Source: CAYZHM01 sp964478225 (GTDB lineage: Bacteria > Pseudomonadota > Alphaproteobacteria > Micavibrionales > Micavibrionaceae). From it: a stretch of DNA of 47,890 nt. The notes under the pieces are model-generated. The model was not told the DNA's origin. It saw only the letters and a program-made list of their open reading frames with translations, and did not search any database. The stretch is from contig CAYZHM010000012.1 of NCBI GenBank assembly GCA_964478225.1, positions 1 to 47,890 on the forward strand, read 5' to 3'. Position numbers and translations under genes: made by a program. This document shows, piece by piece, positions 24,979 to 32,167 of the stretch; the first letter of the stretch is position 1; each line of letters starts with the position of its first letter.

Positions 24979-26113
24979 GGCTATGCCCCATCGCCGCCAT
25001 ACCGCCTTTGAGATTACTCTCGGCATCAAGCATAAATTGTCCTGACTGAACGATTGTCTGACCGTGTGAAAGCCCTTGTTTAATCTCAGTTAGACCGCCT
25101 GCTGTGATACCTGTTTGAACCATCATAGGGCGGAAATACCCATCGCCTAAATCCTCAATCACATAGGCACCCATTTTGCCGTGTAGTACGGCTTCGCTCG
25201 GCACAGCCAAGCAGGATTGCGTGTCGGCACTAAAAGTTACATCAACATAGGTATCCGGCTTTAATGTGCCGTCCGGGTTATCCAGCACAAGGCGCACAGG
25301 CACAGTCCGGCTTTTCGGATCATTCACCGGATGAATAAAATCTATTTTTGTTTCATACGCTTTGCCTGTTTCTGGCACAGTGACCGTTGCAGATGCGCCG
25401 ACTTTTAGAAACTGAACATCCCGGATCGGAACATCGGCGTTCACCCAGACCTTAGAGAAATCCTGTAATTTTAAAACACTCCCACCTTCATTTACATGCC
25501 CCCCTTTTCGAACATTCAGCATCGTAACCGTGCCATCTTCTGGTGCGTAAAACGGCGTTTCTTCAAAAAACTTCCCGCGCTCTTTTAATTCAGCAATCGC
25601 CTCATCATCCATGCCATAAAGCCGCAGTCTTTGCGCGGCATTGCCCACACGTGAGCCAATCAGAAAATCTGACTGCGCATTCATCAAATCAGGGCTGTAG
25701 AAAGTAAAGAGAAGATCGCCCTTTTTGACGGTATCACCGAGCGCATCAACAGCGAGATCAACAATCCAGCCCTTGGTGCGCACATCAACAGCATATTCCA
25801 GCCGTGTGCTAGGCTCTATTTGACCAAAAGTACGAATATTCCGACCAAAATCATGGTGGCTAACTTGGTGCGTTTTAACCCCCAGCGTTTGAATGTAGGA
25901 CGGATCAATCAAAAACGCGCCTTCCGGCTTGTCTTCATGTCCCTCATGAGACTCAGAACCATCATTTTTTGGCACCAGATGCATGCCGCAAATCGGACAG
26001 CTATCGCCTTCCTCTCCCGTAATATGCGGGTGCATCGGGCAGATATATTCTTCTGCTGCAATAGCCGCAGGCATGAAAGAAAACAACAATAGAACGAAAA
26101 ATAAAACACGCAT
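24971..26113 (-). CDS. cusB: CusB-type periplasmic adaptor with heavy-metal-binding domain
   Basis: A 380-residue membrane-fusion protein. Signal peptide (VLFFVLLLFSFMPAAIAAEE), then a heavy-metal-binding domain CPMHPHITGEEGDSCPICGMHLVPK near residues 24-48, the same domain type as in the island's CopA. The adaptor domains follow: GQIEPSTRLEYAVDVRTKGWIVDLAVDALGDTVKKGDLLFTFYSPDLMNAQSDFL with lipoyl and hairpin parts, then FYAPEDGTVTMLNVRKGGHVNEGGSVLKLQDFSKVWVNADV. It binds Cu/Ag and hands them to CusA. It is second in the cluster after the small gene at 26163-26564. Confidence 0.92.
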   Translation of the reverse strand: MRVLFFVLLLFSFMPAAIAAEEYICPMHPHITGEEGDSCPICGMHLVPKNDGSESHEGHEDKPEGAFLIDPSYIQTLGVKTHQVSHHDFGRNIRTFGQIEPSTRLEYAVDVRTKGWIVDLAVDALGDTVKKGDLLFTFYSPDLMNAQSDFLIGSRVGNAAQRLRLYGMDDEAIAELKERGKFFEETPFYAPEDGTVTMLNVRKGGHVNEGGSVLKLQDFSKVWVNADVPIRDVQFLKVGASATVTVPETGKAYETKIDFIHPVNDPKSRTVPVRLVLDNPDGTLKPDTYVDVTFSADTQSCLAVPSEAVLHGKMGAYVIEDLGDGYFRPMMVQTGITAGGLTEIKQGLSHGQTIVQSGQFMLDAESNLKGGMAAMGHSHE

Positions 26114-26162
26114 AATAAAGCTCCTTTCTTTGGGTGTTAAAAACCGTCAAAAAAGAGCGTAT

Positions 26163-26564
26163 TTAGATGCGCAAACGCTGTGTTGTCAGATAAAGATCAG
26201 TGTTGTTGAGATGGGGCGGACTATCGCCAAAGGGCGGTCCACGAATAAAGTGACCGGACGTTAAAAGGAAATCATACTTTGGAGCAATATCCGCCCAGAC
26301 AAAATCAATGTGATCAACGGATAGGTCGGGCTGGGCTATATCAGCGTGAACACCGGGCTGAAACAAATCAACTCCCATACAGTCCAAAGCGAACATTGGG
26401 CCGCTTTTCTGTTCATCTTTCTGGGTTTCTCCGCTTTGGTGACAGGGTTTAGGTTCAGCCGCCTGCGCAGATTCCATAGGACAAAACGCCATCACACACG
26501 TCAAAACAGGCGTGAGCATCAAAAGCGTCATAAATCCAAGCATTATTCTACGCATGAAGTCCAT
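26163..26564 (-). CDS. Small exported Cys-containing protein heading the copper cluster
   Basis: A 133-residue protein with an N-terminal membrane/signal segment (MLGFMTLLMLTPVLTCVMAFC, cleavage possible after SAQAAE). The mature chain contains a few Cys and His residues and ends in GHFIRGPPFGDSPPHL...QRLRI. The R-x-P-P near the C-terminus recalls the small CopL/DUF2946-type proteins that precede copper operons. An internal ATG (26555, MRRIML) could be the true start; neither start has a strong ribosome site. A metal-response role is inferred from position. Confidence 0.65.
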   Translation of the reverse strand: MDFMRRIMLGFMTLLMLTPVLTCVMAFCPMESAQAAEPKPCHQSGETQKDEQKSGPMFALDCMGVDLFQPGVHADIAQPDLSVDHIDFVWADIAPKYDFLLTSGHFIRGPPFGDSPPHLNNTDLYLTTQRLRI

Positions 26565-26616
26565 AATACACTATTCGTCTAAAAAAAGCTTAAAGTTTCT
26601 AAGTTTTGCTATTTTT

Positions 26617-26643
26617 GTCAATTCGTTACCCCGGCGTTACCCC
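26617..26643 (+). repeat. Right copy of the 27-bp candidate integrase arm-type repeat
   Basis: It consists of GTCAATTC followed by GTTACCCCGGCGTTACCCC. It matches 1248-1274 at 24 of 27 positions and has the same orientation. It lies 117 bp inside the right core. It also overlaps a TTGACA (26621-26616, minus) that could be the -35 of the copper operon, so integrase binding and operon expression may interfere. Confidence 0.7.
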
Positions 26644-26759
26644 AGAGCAGGAATTGAGTAAAAATTTAGTAAAGAATTTGTCGCTATGAAAACGCCATAA
26701 GCCAATTAAATAAACACTTACAGCACACACGTCTTCAAATTTCCTGAGAGAATGCCCCT

Positions 26760-26801
26760 CGGTTTTGGAGACCGTCGCTCTACCAACTGAGCTATACCCC
26801 T
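26760..26801 (-). pseudogene. 5' half of the disrupted native tRNA-Trp gene (right island junction)
   Basis: On the minus strand from 26801: acceptor strand AGGGGUA, D arm GCUC...GAGC, 5' anticodon strand ACGGU, loop CUCCAAA and ACCG. After 26760 the sequence becomes AGGGGCATTCTCTC, which cannot form the variable loop, T arm or 3' acceptor strand. The gene is therefore truncated by the island. It pairs perfectly with the 3' half at 1077-1121. The 11-bp attR core is 26760-26770. Confidence 0.9.
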
Positions 26802-26815
26802 TTAGGTCTGAGATA

Positions 26816-26844
26816 CTCATACGGTCTTCCAAAGATTTTGGCAA
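26816..26844 (-). promoter_or_regulatory. Promoter of the disrupted native tRNA-Trp
   Basis: On the minus strand TTGCCA (26844-26839), 17 bases, TATGAG (26821-26816), ending 15 bases before the tRNA 5' end. The promoter looks intact, so the half-gene is probably still transcribed into the right end of the island. Confidence 0.5.
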
Positions 26845-26913
26845 GAATTTATCTCGTATGTGATTTCCTAAAATCTATTCCGATCCGGCTCGAATCTCGC
26901 TAAGGTCTTGTCC

Positions 26914-28020
26914 ATGCTTAAAACTCCCCTCCACAACTGGCACATCTCAAACAACGCAAAAATGGGTGAATTCGCTGGTTATGATATGCCCCTCTATTAT
27001 GAGCTTGGCGTTCTGAAGGAACATCAATGGTGTCGCTCGCATGCGGGAATTTTTGATGTCTCCCACATGGGCCAGGTTTTTATCGAAGGGCAAGGTGCGG
27101 CAGAATTTTTTGAAATGATCACTCCATCAAACATACGTGGTCTTGAAATTGGACATTCTCGTTATACGGCCCTCACTAACCAACAGGGCGGGATTATTGA
27201 TGATCTTATTGTAACGCGTCTTAATGAAAACAAGTTTTTTGTAGTTTTAAATGCCGGGTGCAAAGACAAGGACATCGCTTGGATCAAATCGCATATGCCA
27301 TCGGGATTAAACCTTTATCATGCCAAGGATCAAGCTTTAATCGCCCTGCAAGGGCGCTGGGCTGAACGTATCATTTATGAGGTCTTCGAATATGACGCCA
27401 CCTCCATGCCCTACATGAGCATCATAGAAACTACGACGCCCGAAGGTACTCCCGTCATGATCAGTCGCACAGGCTATACGGGCGAAGATGGTTTTGAAAT
27501 TTCATTGCCGGACCACATTGCCGAAGATATCTGGAGCCAACTTGCCGGACACGCAGAAGCAAAACCCATAGGGTTGGCGGCGCGGGATTCCTTGCGGCTC
27601 GAAATGGGTTATCCGCTTTATGGGCATGACATTGATGACAGCACATCACCCGTTGAGGCCGATTTAAAATGGATCATCCGCAAAGAAAATCTCGATTGTA
27701 TTGGTGCCGAACACATTAAAAAGGCATTAGAGCAAGGCGTATCGCGAAAGCGCGTGGGTCTTAAGCTGCTGGAAAAAGGTATTGCGCGTGAAGGAGCGGA
27801 AATTCTGGATGCAAATAGCAACAAAGTCGGTGTTCTGACATCCGGCGGTTTTTCGCCAACGCTTGAAGAATCAGTAGGCCAAGGCTATGTTGACATTAGT
27901 GCTTCTCGAATGGGCGAAAAAGTTTTCGTCAACGTTCGTGGTCGTCATATAGCGGCCGAGATTGCAAAAATGCCATTCGTTGAAGCGAAAACCAAATCCA
28001 CCAAAAAGAAGGCTGCTTAA
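26914..28020 (+). CDS. gcvT: Aminomethyltransferase, T protein of the glycine cleavage system
   Basis: A 368-residue cytosolic enzyme that transfers the aminomethyl carbon from the lipoyl arm of H protein to tetrahydrofolate, releasing ammonia. ATG at 26914 gives MLKTPLHNWHISNNAKMGEFAGYDMPLYY, the family N-terminus; an upstream TTG frame start is less likely. Typical motifs are HxxAGIFDVSHMGQ, SRTGYTGEDGFEI, and ARDSLRLEMGYPLYGHDID followed by P-V-E-A-D-L-K-W. The length is normal. It begins the gcvT-gcvH-gcvPA series (4 bases to gcvH) and is divergent from the broken tRNA-Trp, with only about 110 bases between. Confidence 0.95.
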   Translation: MLKTPLHNWHISNNAKMGEFAGYDMPLYYELGVLKEHQWCRSHAGIFDVSHMGQVFIEGQGAAEFFEMITPSNIRGLEIGHSRYTALTNQQGGIIDDLIVTRLNENKFFVVLNAGCKDKDIAWIKSHMPSGLNLYHAKDQALIALQGRWAERIIYEVFEYDATSMPYMSIIETTTPEGTPVMISRTGYTGEDGFEISLPDHIAEDIWSQLAGHAEAKPIGLAARDSLRLEMGYPLYGHDIDDSTSPVEADLKWIIRKENLDCIGAEHIKKALEQGVSRKRVGLKLLEKGIAREGAEILDANSNKVGVLTSGGFSPTLEESVGQGYVDISASRMGEKVFVNVRGRHIAAEIAKMPFVEAKTKSTKKKAA

Positions 28021-28023
28021 GCA

Positions 28024-28401
28024 ATGAGTAATTTCAAATACACCAATGATCATGAATGTGTTCACGTTGCGGGCGACATCGCCTGGGTCGGGATCAGCAA
28101 ATACGCCCGCGAGGCTTTGGGCGACCTGGTCTATGTGGAACTACCGGAAGTTGGCAAAGCCGTAAAAAAAGGCGAGGAATTCGCGGTCGTTGAATCTGTT
28201 AAGACTGCCGCCGAAGTCTATAGCCCGGTTGATGGCGAAGTCGTTGAGGTCAATACAAAAATGCCCGATGAGCTGGAGCTGATTTCTTCACCGGCCAACG
28301 ATAATGGCTGGATCGCAAAAATCAAAATCAGCAATACGGCCCAGCTCGAATCGCTGATGGACGAAGCGGCGTATCAGGATTATTTGAAAACCGTGGATTA
28401 G
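28024..28401 (+). CDS. gcvH: Glycine cleavage system H protein
   Basis: A 125-residue lipoyl carrier that shuttles the aminomethyl group between P, T and L proteins. The lipoylated lysine is Lys60 in VVESVKTAAEVYSP. The flanking pattern G-D-L-V-Y-V-E-L-P-E-V-G and the late N-D-N-G-W-I-A-K-I are conserved. The length is standard. Only 3 bases separate it from gcvT, so the two are co-transcribed. Confidence 0.97.
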   Translation: MSNFKYTNDHECVHVAGDIAWVGISKYAREALGDLVYVELPEVGKAVKKGEEFAVVESVKTAAEVYSPVDGEVVEVNTKMPDELELISSPANDNGWIAKIKISNTAQLESLMDEAAYQDYLKTVD

Positions 28402-28449
28402 GCCGCACAAGCTCTGGCAAACCCAAAAGAATCGCCCTAGCGTTTTCCC

Positions 28450-29730
28450 ATGCGTTACCTCCCTCAAACAAAAAATGCTCGTGCTTCAATGCTTGCCTCT
28501 ATCGGCGCAAAAAGTGTTGATGATCTGTTTACAGATATTCCCGCAAAAGCATTTGTAAAAGACAGACTCAATCTCCCTGATCACAAAGGGGAACTTGAGG
28601 TCGAAAGACTTTTGGGAAGTTACGCCAATCAAAATCATGCCGCTTCTCAAGGCCCATTTTTCCTTGGCGCTGGCACATATTACCACCACATCCCGGCATC
28701 CGTGGATTACATTATCCAGCGCTCCGAATTCCTGACCGCTTACACGCCTTATCAACCTGAAATCGCGCAGGGCACCCTGCAAATGATTTTCGAATACCAG
28801 ACCTTCATCGCTATGCTGACAGGGCAGGATGTGGCCAATGCCTCAATGTATGATGGGGCAACCGCTTGCGCAGAGGCGGCCTTAATGGCGCAGCGCGTGA
28901 CCAAGCGCCGCAAAATTGTAATCGGCAACGCTCTTCACCCTGATTACGGCGCTGTGCTCAAAACATATATGAGCAACTTCGATGACGTTGAGATCATAGA
29001 AGGAAAACCGGACAGCGAAACAGCATGCATGATCATTCAGTCTCCTGATTTCTATGGGTCACCCCATGAATACGAAACATATCGTAGTATGTGTGGTGCG
29101 AGCGGAGCCTTGTTGGTTGTAGTTGTGAATGAAATCGTTTCTCTTGGGATGCTCCCCGCACCGTCTGGGGCTGACATCGTTTGCGGCGAGGCTCAATCCA
29201 TAGGCCTGCCAATGAGTTTCGGCGGGCCGCATCTCGGGTTTTTCGCATGCAAGGAACAATATGTGAGGCAAATGCCCGGACGCTTATGCGGCATGACGGA
29301 AGACGCAGACGGGCACCGTAGCTTTGTCTTGACGCTCTCTACTCGCGAACAACATATTAGGCGGGAAAAAGCCACATCCAACATCTGCACCAACCAAGGG
29401 CTATGCGCCCTGGCTTTTACGGTGCATATGAGCTTGCTGGGAGAAGATGGGTTCAAGCGCTTGGCTCAACTGAACCACGAGGCTGCTTGTAAAACGGCTG
29501 ACGCACTCATAAAAATAGATGGCGTGAAGCTCCTGAACAAAAATTTCTTTAATGAATTTACGATAGAAATACCCAAATCCTCTAAAGACGTTGTTCAAGT
29601 CTTGGCCAAACGCGGAATAATTGCCGGCCATGCGTTATCTGGAAATCAGATTCTGTTGGCCGCCACCGAGTTGACGACCGATGGAGATGTAGCAGCTCTG
29701 TATCAGGCCCTGAAGGATTGTATATCATGA
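28450..29730 (+). CDS. gcvPA: Glycine dehydrogenase (decarboxylating) subunit 1
   Basis: A 426-residue N-terminal half of the split P protein, which decarboxylates glycine. It starts MRYLPQTKNARASMLASIGAKSVDDLFTDIP, the standard beginning, and contains the GAGTYYHHIPASVDYIIQRSEFLTAYTPYQPEIAQGTLQMIFEYQT block and NICTNQGLCALAFTVHMSLLG. The family is a fold-type I PLP enzyme, but the PLP lysine is in subunit 2. Gene order with gcvH and a split P protein are common in alphaproteobacteria. A 350-bp gap with an opposite-strand small gene separates it from gcvPB. Confidence 0.95.
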   Translation: MRYLPQTKNARASMLASIGAKSVDDLFTDIPAKAFVKDRLNLPDHKGELEVERLLGSYANQNHAASQGPFFLGAGTYYHHIPASVDYIIQRSEFLTAYTPYQPEIAQGTLQMIFEYQTFIAMLTGQDVANASMYDGATACAEAALMAQRVTKRRKIVIGNALHPDYGAVLKTYMSNFDDVEIIEGKPDSETACMIIQSPDFYGSPHEYETYRSMCGASGALLVVVVNEIVSLGMLPAPSGADIVCGEAQSIGLPMSFGGPHLGFFACKEQYVRQMPGRLCGMTEDADGHRSFVLTLSTREQHIRREKATSNICTNQGLCALAFTVHMSLLGEDGFKRLAQLNHEAACKTADALIKIDGVKLLNKNFFNEFTIEIPKSSKDVVQVLAKRGIIAGHALSGNQILLAATELTTDGDVAALYQALKDCIS

Positions 29731-29760
29731 TCTCTTCTCTCTTTTTCACGAAGGAAAGTA

Positions 29761-29790
29761 CGAAAGCCCTGCCAGCAGGCAAGGCTTTCG
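29761..29790. terminator. Strong hairpin downstream of gcvPA
   Basis: CGAAAGCC (29761-29768) and GGCTTTCG (29783-29790) are perfect complements, extended inward by CTGCC/GGCAA. No clear T-run follows on either strand, so it may end both gcvPA and the opposite-strand small gene or act as an mRNA 3' stabiliser. Confidence 0.5.
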
Positions 29791-29846
29791 CGTCATATCA
29801 CGGGACAAAGACGGACTTTATCCCCATGATAATCTCCACTTTGAGC

Positions 29847-29963
29847 TTACCAACGGCCCTCATTCTCACGGGAAGAATTGTCCTGTTTGTTTTGGGGCTT
29901 CTTGTGAGGAGGTTGAGGGTTTTTCTGCGGGTTGCTCTTTTGAGGTTTGTTTTGGTTAGGCAT
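29847..29963 (-). CDS. 38-residue basic, Pro/Gln/Asn/Lys-rich small protein
   Basis: On the minus strand the ATG at 29963 is preceded by AAAAGGAG with 6-base spacing, an excellent ribosome site. The product begins MPNQNKPQKSNPQKNPQPPH and ends SRENEGRW. It is highly charged and probably disordered, with Pro and Gln spaced regularly. Such short basic proteins occur as conserved orphans in several bacteria. Ribosome- or nucleic-acid-binding is conceivable but not shown. It sits alone between gcvPA and gcvPB, opposite in strand, and a hairpin follows it. Confidence 0.5.
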   Translation of the reverse strand: MPNQNKPQKSNPQKNPQPPHKKPQNKQDNSSRENEGRW

Positions 29964-30083
29964 AACAGTCTCCTTTTTTACTGAGTGTTTAGGGTTAGGT
30001 TATGCATCACAAACGGGTCATAAAAAGCATAGTTCCTGATACAAAAATTTTTTTTAAAGATATAAAAATGGAGCCTGAAATAT

Positions 30084-31616
30084 TTGAGTACAGCACACAA
30101 AATCACTGAACAAATGCCGGATAATTCACAATTTCAGGACGGAAACCGCGGTCTTCATTACGAAGAAAATTTGCTTTGGGAAAAAGAGCGGGGCGATACA
30201 CCTGGCGTCGATCTGCCGCCGCCTCAGGACTTAGAAAGCCGCACAGGAGTAAAACTTCGCGAAGAAATCGGATTGCCGCAAGTCTCCGAACCCCAGGCCT
30301 TAAGACATTTTGTCCGCATGAGCACATGGAATTATTCCATCGATCACGGTTTTTTCCCCCTCGGCTCTTGCACCATGAAACATAATCCGCGCTTGAATGA
30401 AAAACTCGCGCGCCTTCCCGGCTTTGCTCACATCCATCCTCTACAACCGCAATCAACAGTGCAGGGCGCTTTAAAGCTTATGTACGAACTTCAAAACTGG
30501 CTTGCCGAGCTCACGGGCTTGCCCGGCATTTGTCTCTCCCCCGCAGCCGGCGCTCACGGTGAATTGGCTGGCTTGATGACAATCAAGCGCGCTCATGAGC
30601 TGAAAGGCAACAAACACAAAACTGTTGTACTTGTTCCGGATTCGGCACACGGGACAAATCCAGCTACCGCGGTTATGTGTGGGTTTACAGTTAAAAACAT
30701 TTCAACCAAAGAAACAGGAAGGTTAACCGTTGAAGCATTCCGAGAAGCGCTGGGTGATGGTCATGACGTTGCCGGCATGATGGTGACCAACCCCAACACC
30801 TGCGGTCTTTTTGAAACCGAAATTGTCGAAATCGCAGACCTTCTCCATAAAGCGGGCGGTTATTTTTATTGTGACGGAGCAAACTTCAACGCACTCGTCG
30901 GCAAAGTTCGACCCGGTGATTTCGGTGTCGATGTCATGCATATCAATCTGCACAAAACATTCTCAACCCCGCATGGCGGGGGCGGGCCAGGCTCTGGCCC
31001 TATCTGCGTGACCGAAGAGCTGGCTAAATATATGCCTGTGCCAACAGTTATAAAACGCGGCGAATCGTATGCGCTGGAAACCAGCGAAGATCGCCCTGAA
31101 ACCATGGGGCAACTCAAAGGATTTGCAGGTCAATTCGGAATGCACGTCCGCGCGCTGGCCTATATGATGAGTCACGGCGCAGATGGCTTGAAGCAAGTTT
31201 CAGAAGACGCCGTCCTCAACGCGAATTATATTCTGCGCATGCTGGAAGATGATTATCACGCGCCATTCGCGGAGCAGGGACCTTGTATGCATGAAGCACT
31301 GCTGACCGATAAAAAACAAAAAGAAAACGGTGTCCAGACGCTTGATATTGCCAAAGCTCTTATTGAAAGAGGATTCCACCCCATGACAATTTACTTTCCA
31401 CTGGTCCTGGCAGGAACGATGCTGATTGAACCAACCGAAACCGAAGGCAAGGATTCAATCGATCGGTTTATTGCTGTCATGAAAGAAATTGCCCAAAACG
31501 CTAAAACACCACAGGCAGAGGAGAGGTTTCACTCTTACCCGCACTCTTCACCCCGGCGCCGTCTCGATGAGGTAAAGGCCGCCCGAAATCCCGTGCTTCG
31601 CTGGAAAAAATCCTAG
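30084..31616 (+). CDS. gcvPB: Glycine dehydrogenase (decarboxylating) subunit 2
   Basis: A 510-residue catalytic half of the split P protein. The PLP-binding lysine is near residue 290 in MHINLHKTFSTPHGGGGPGSGP. Other family blocks are FFPLGSCTMKHNPRLNE, GLMTIKRAHE and LVPDSAHGTNPATAVMCGF. The start is a TTG at 30084 with GGAG ten bases upstream. An ATG at 30114 (MPDNSQFQ) is the alternative. It is separated from gcvPA by an opposite-strand small gene, so it may have its own promoter in the AT-rich stretch 29985-30080. The stop shares the CTAG palindrome with the convergent gene. Confidence 0.95.
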   Translation: MSTAHKITEQMPDNSQFQDGNRGLHYEENLLWEKERGDTPGVDLPPPQDLESRTGVKLREEIGLPQVSEPQALRHFVRMSTWNYSIDHGFFPLGSCTMKHNPRLNEKLARLPGFAHIHPLQPQSTVQGALKLMYELQNWLAELTGLPGICLSPAAGAHGELAGLMTIKRAHELKGNKHKTVVLVPDSAHGTNPATAVMCGFTVKNISTKETGRLTVEAFREALGDGHDVAGMMVTNPNTCGLFETEIVEIADLLHKAGGYFYCDGANFNALVGKVRPGDFGVDVMHINLHKTFSTPHGGGGPGSGPICVTEELAKYMPVPTVIKRGESYALETSEDRPETMGQLKGFAGQFGMHVRALAYMMSHGADGLKQVSEDAVLNANYILRMLEDDYHAPFAEQGPCMHEALLTDKKQKENGVQTLDIAKALIERGFHPMTIYFPLVLAGTMLIEPTETEGKDSIDRFIAVMKEIAQNAKTPQAEERFHSYPHSSPRRRLDEVKAARNPVLRWKKS

Positions 31617-32167
31617 TTTTGATACTTATCAAGAATGGCCTGAACTTTATCAAGCAGCGGATTAATCTCTTCGCGGAAGGCATCACGCTTTTTATCACTG
31701 ATTCCAAGGTCAACCCTGTCCACAATGCCAGTAATCCTATCTTGAAAGTCCGCAAGACCTTTATAATGGATCATCTGGCTTTTGGTCGCGGCATCAAGAC
31801 GCCGTACCAGAACCTTAATTAAGGCTCTGATCGCCCGGTCTTCAAGCTTTTCAACCCGTTTTTCGATTTCTGCCTTTGAAACAACGCTTAACGTGCACGT
31901 CTCAACCGCTCTCACTGTCGCGGACCGGGGCTCCTCATTAATAAGAGCCATTTCTCCGAAAATATCGCCCGCCACAAGCTCAGAAACCTTAAGTTCGTGG
32001 TGCCCGTCTTCTATAATGACCTCAACGACACCTTTTTCAATATAATAGGCGCGATAAGCCTCATCCCCCTGTTTTATAATGGTTTTTCCAGGGGGGTACA
32101 CAATCCTATTCAAGATTTTATTTTTCTGATCGCCCTTAAACTCTCGTGGATCAAGATCATTTTCCAT
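31613..32167 (-). CDS. Cyclic-nucleotide-binding-domain protein
   Basis: A 184-residue cytosolic protein. Residues about 18-125 form a CNB domain: KILNRIVYPPGKTIIKQGDEAYRAYYIEKGVVEVIIEDG...ELVAGDIFGEMALINEEPRSATVRAVETCTLSVVSKAEIEKR. The phosphate-binding cassette signature G-D-x-F-G-E-M-A-L-x-x-x-x-x-R-S-A-T is intact, so cAMP or cGMP binding is likely. The C-terminal part is helical, without a DNA-binding domain, so it is not a CRP-type regulator. It converges on gcvPB with a 4-base overlap at CTAG. What its signal output is cannot be told. Confidence 0.85.
   Translation of the reverse strand: MENDLDPREFKGDQKNKILNRIVYPPGKTIIKQGDEAYRAYYIEKGVVEVIIEDGHHELKVSELVAGDIFGEMALINEEPRSATVRAVETCTLSVVSKAEIEKRVEKLEDRAIRALIKVLVRRLDAATKSQMIHYKGLADFQDRITGIVDRVDLGISDKKRDAFREEINPLLDKVQAILDKYQN

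Larger units (their letters stand above)
1111..26770. mobile_element. Genomic island integrated in tRNA-Trp (integrase, primase, CBASS, tRNA-Trp, metal resistance)
   Basis: The element is bounded by an 11-bp direct repeat that splits a tRNA-Trp gene in its anticodon loop. A tyrosine integrase gene lies 330 bp inside the left end, and a 27-bp candidate integrase arm site occurs in direct orientation near both ends (1248-1274 and 26617-26643). Because the same arm-type repeat occurs at both ends, the whole stretch is best read as one unit rather than two neighbouring islands. Cargo is a replication/regulation module, an XRE/FxLYD pair, a CBASS system, a complete diverged tRNA-Trp and two metal-efflux clusters. 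No conjugation, capsid or packaging genes were seen, so transfer would need a helper. Confidence 0.85.

Noticed and set aside
26802..26913. Glycine riboswitch upstream of gcvT
   Set aside because: Only about 110 bases lie between the tRNA half and gcvT, shared with the tRNA promoter. No glycine-aptamer pattern was recognised.
29718..29984. 88-codon plus-strand frame after gcvPA with hydrophobic, Arg/Leu-rich content
   Set aside because: It is the antisense of the small basic peptide gene and the hairpin region, and it overlaps the gcvPA end without a ribosome site.
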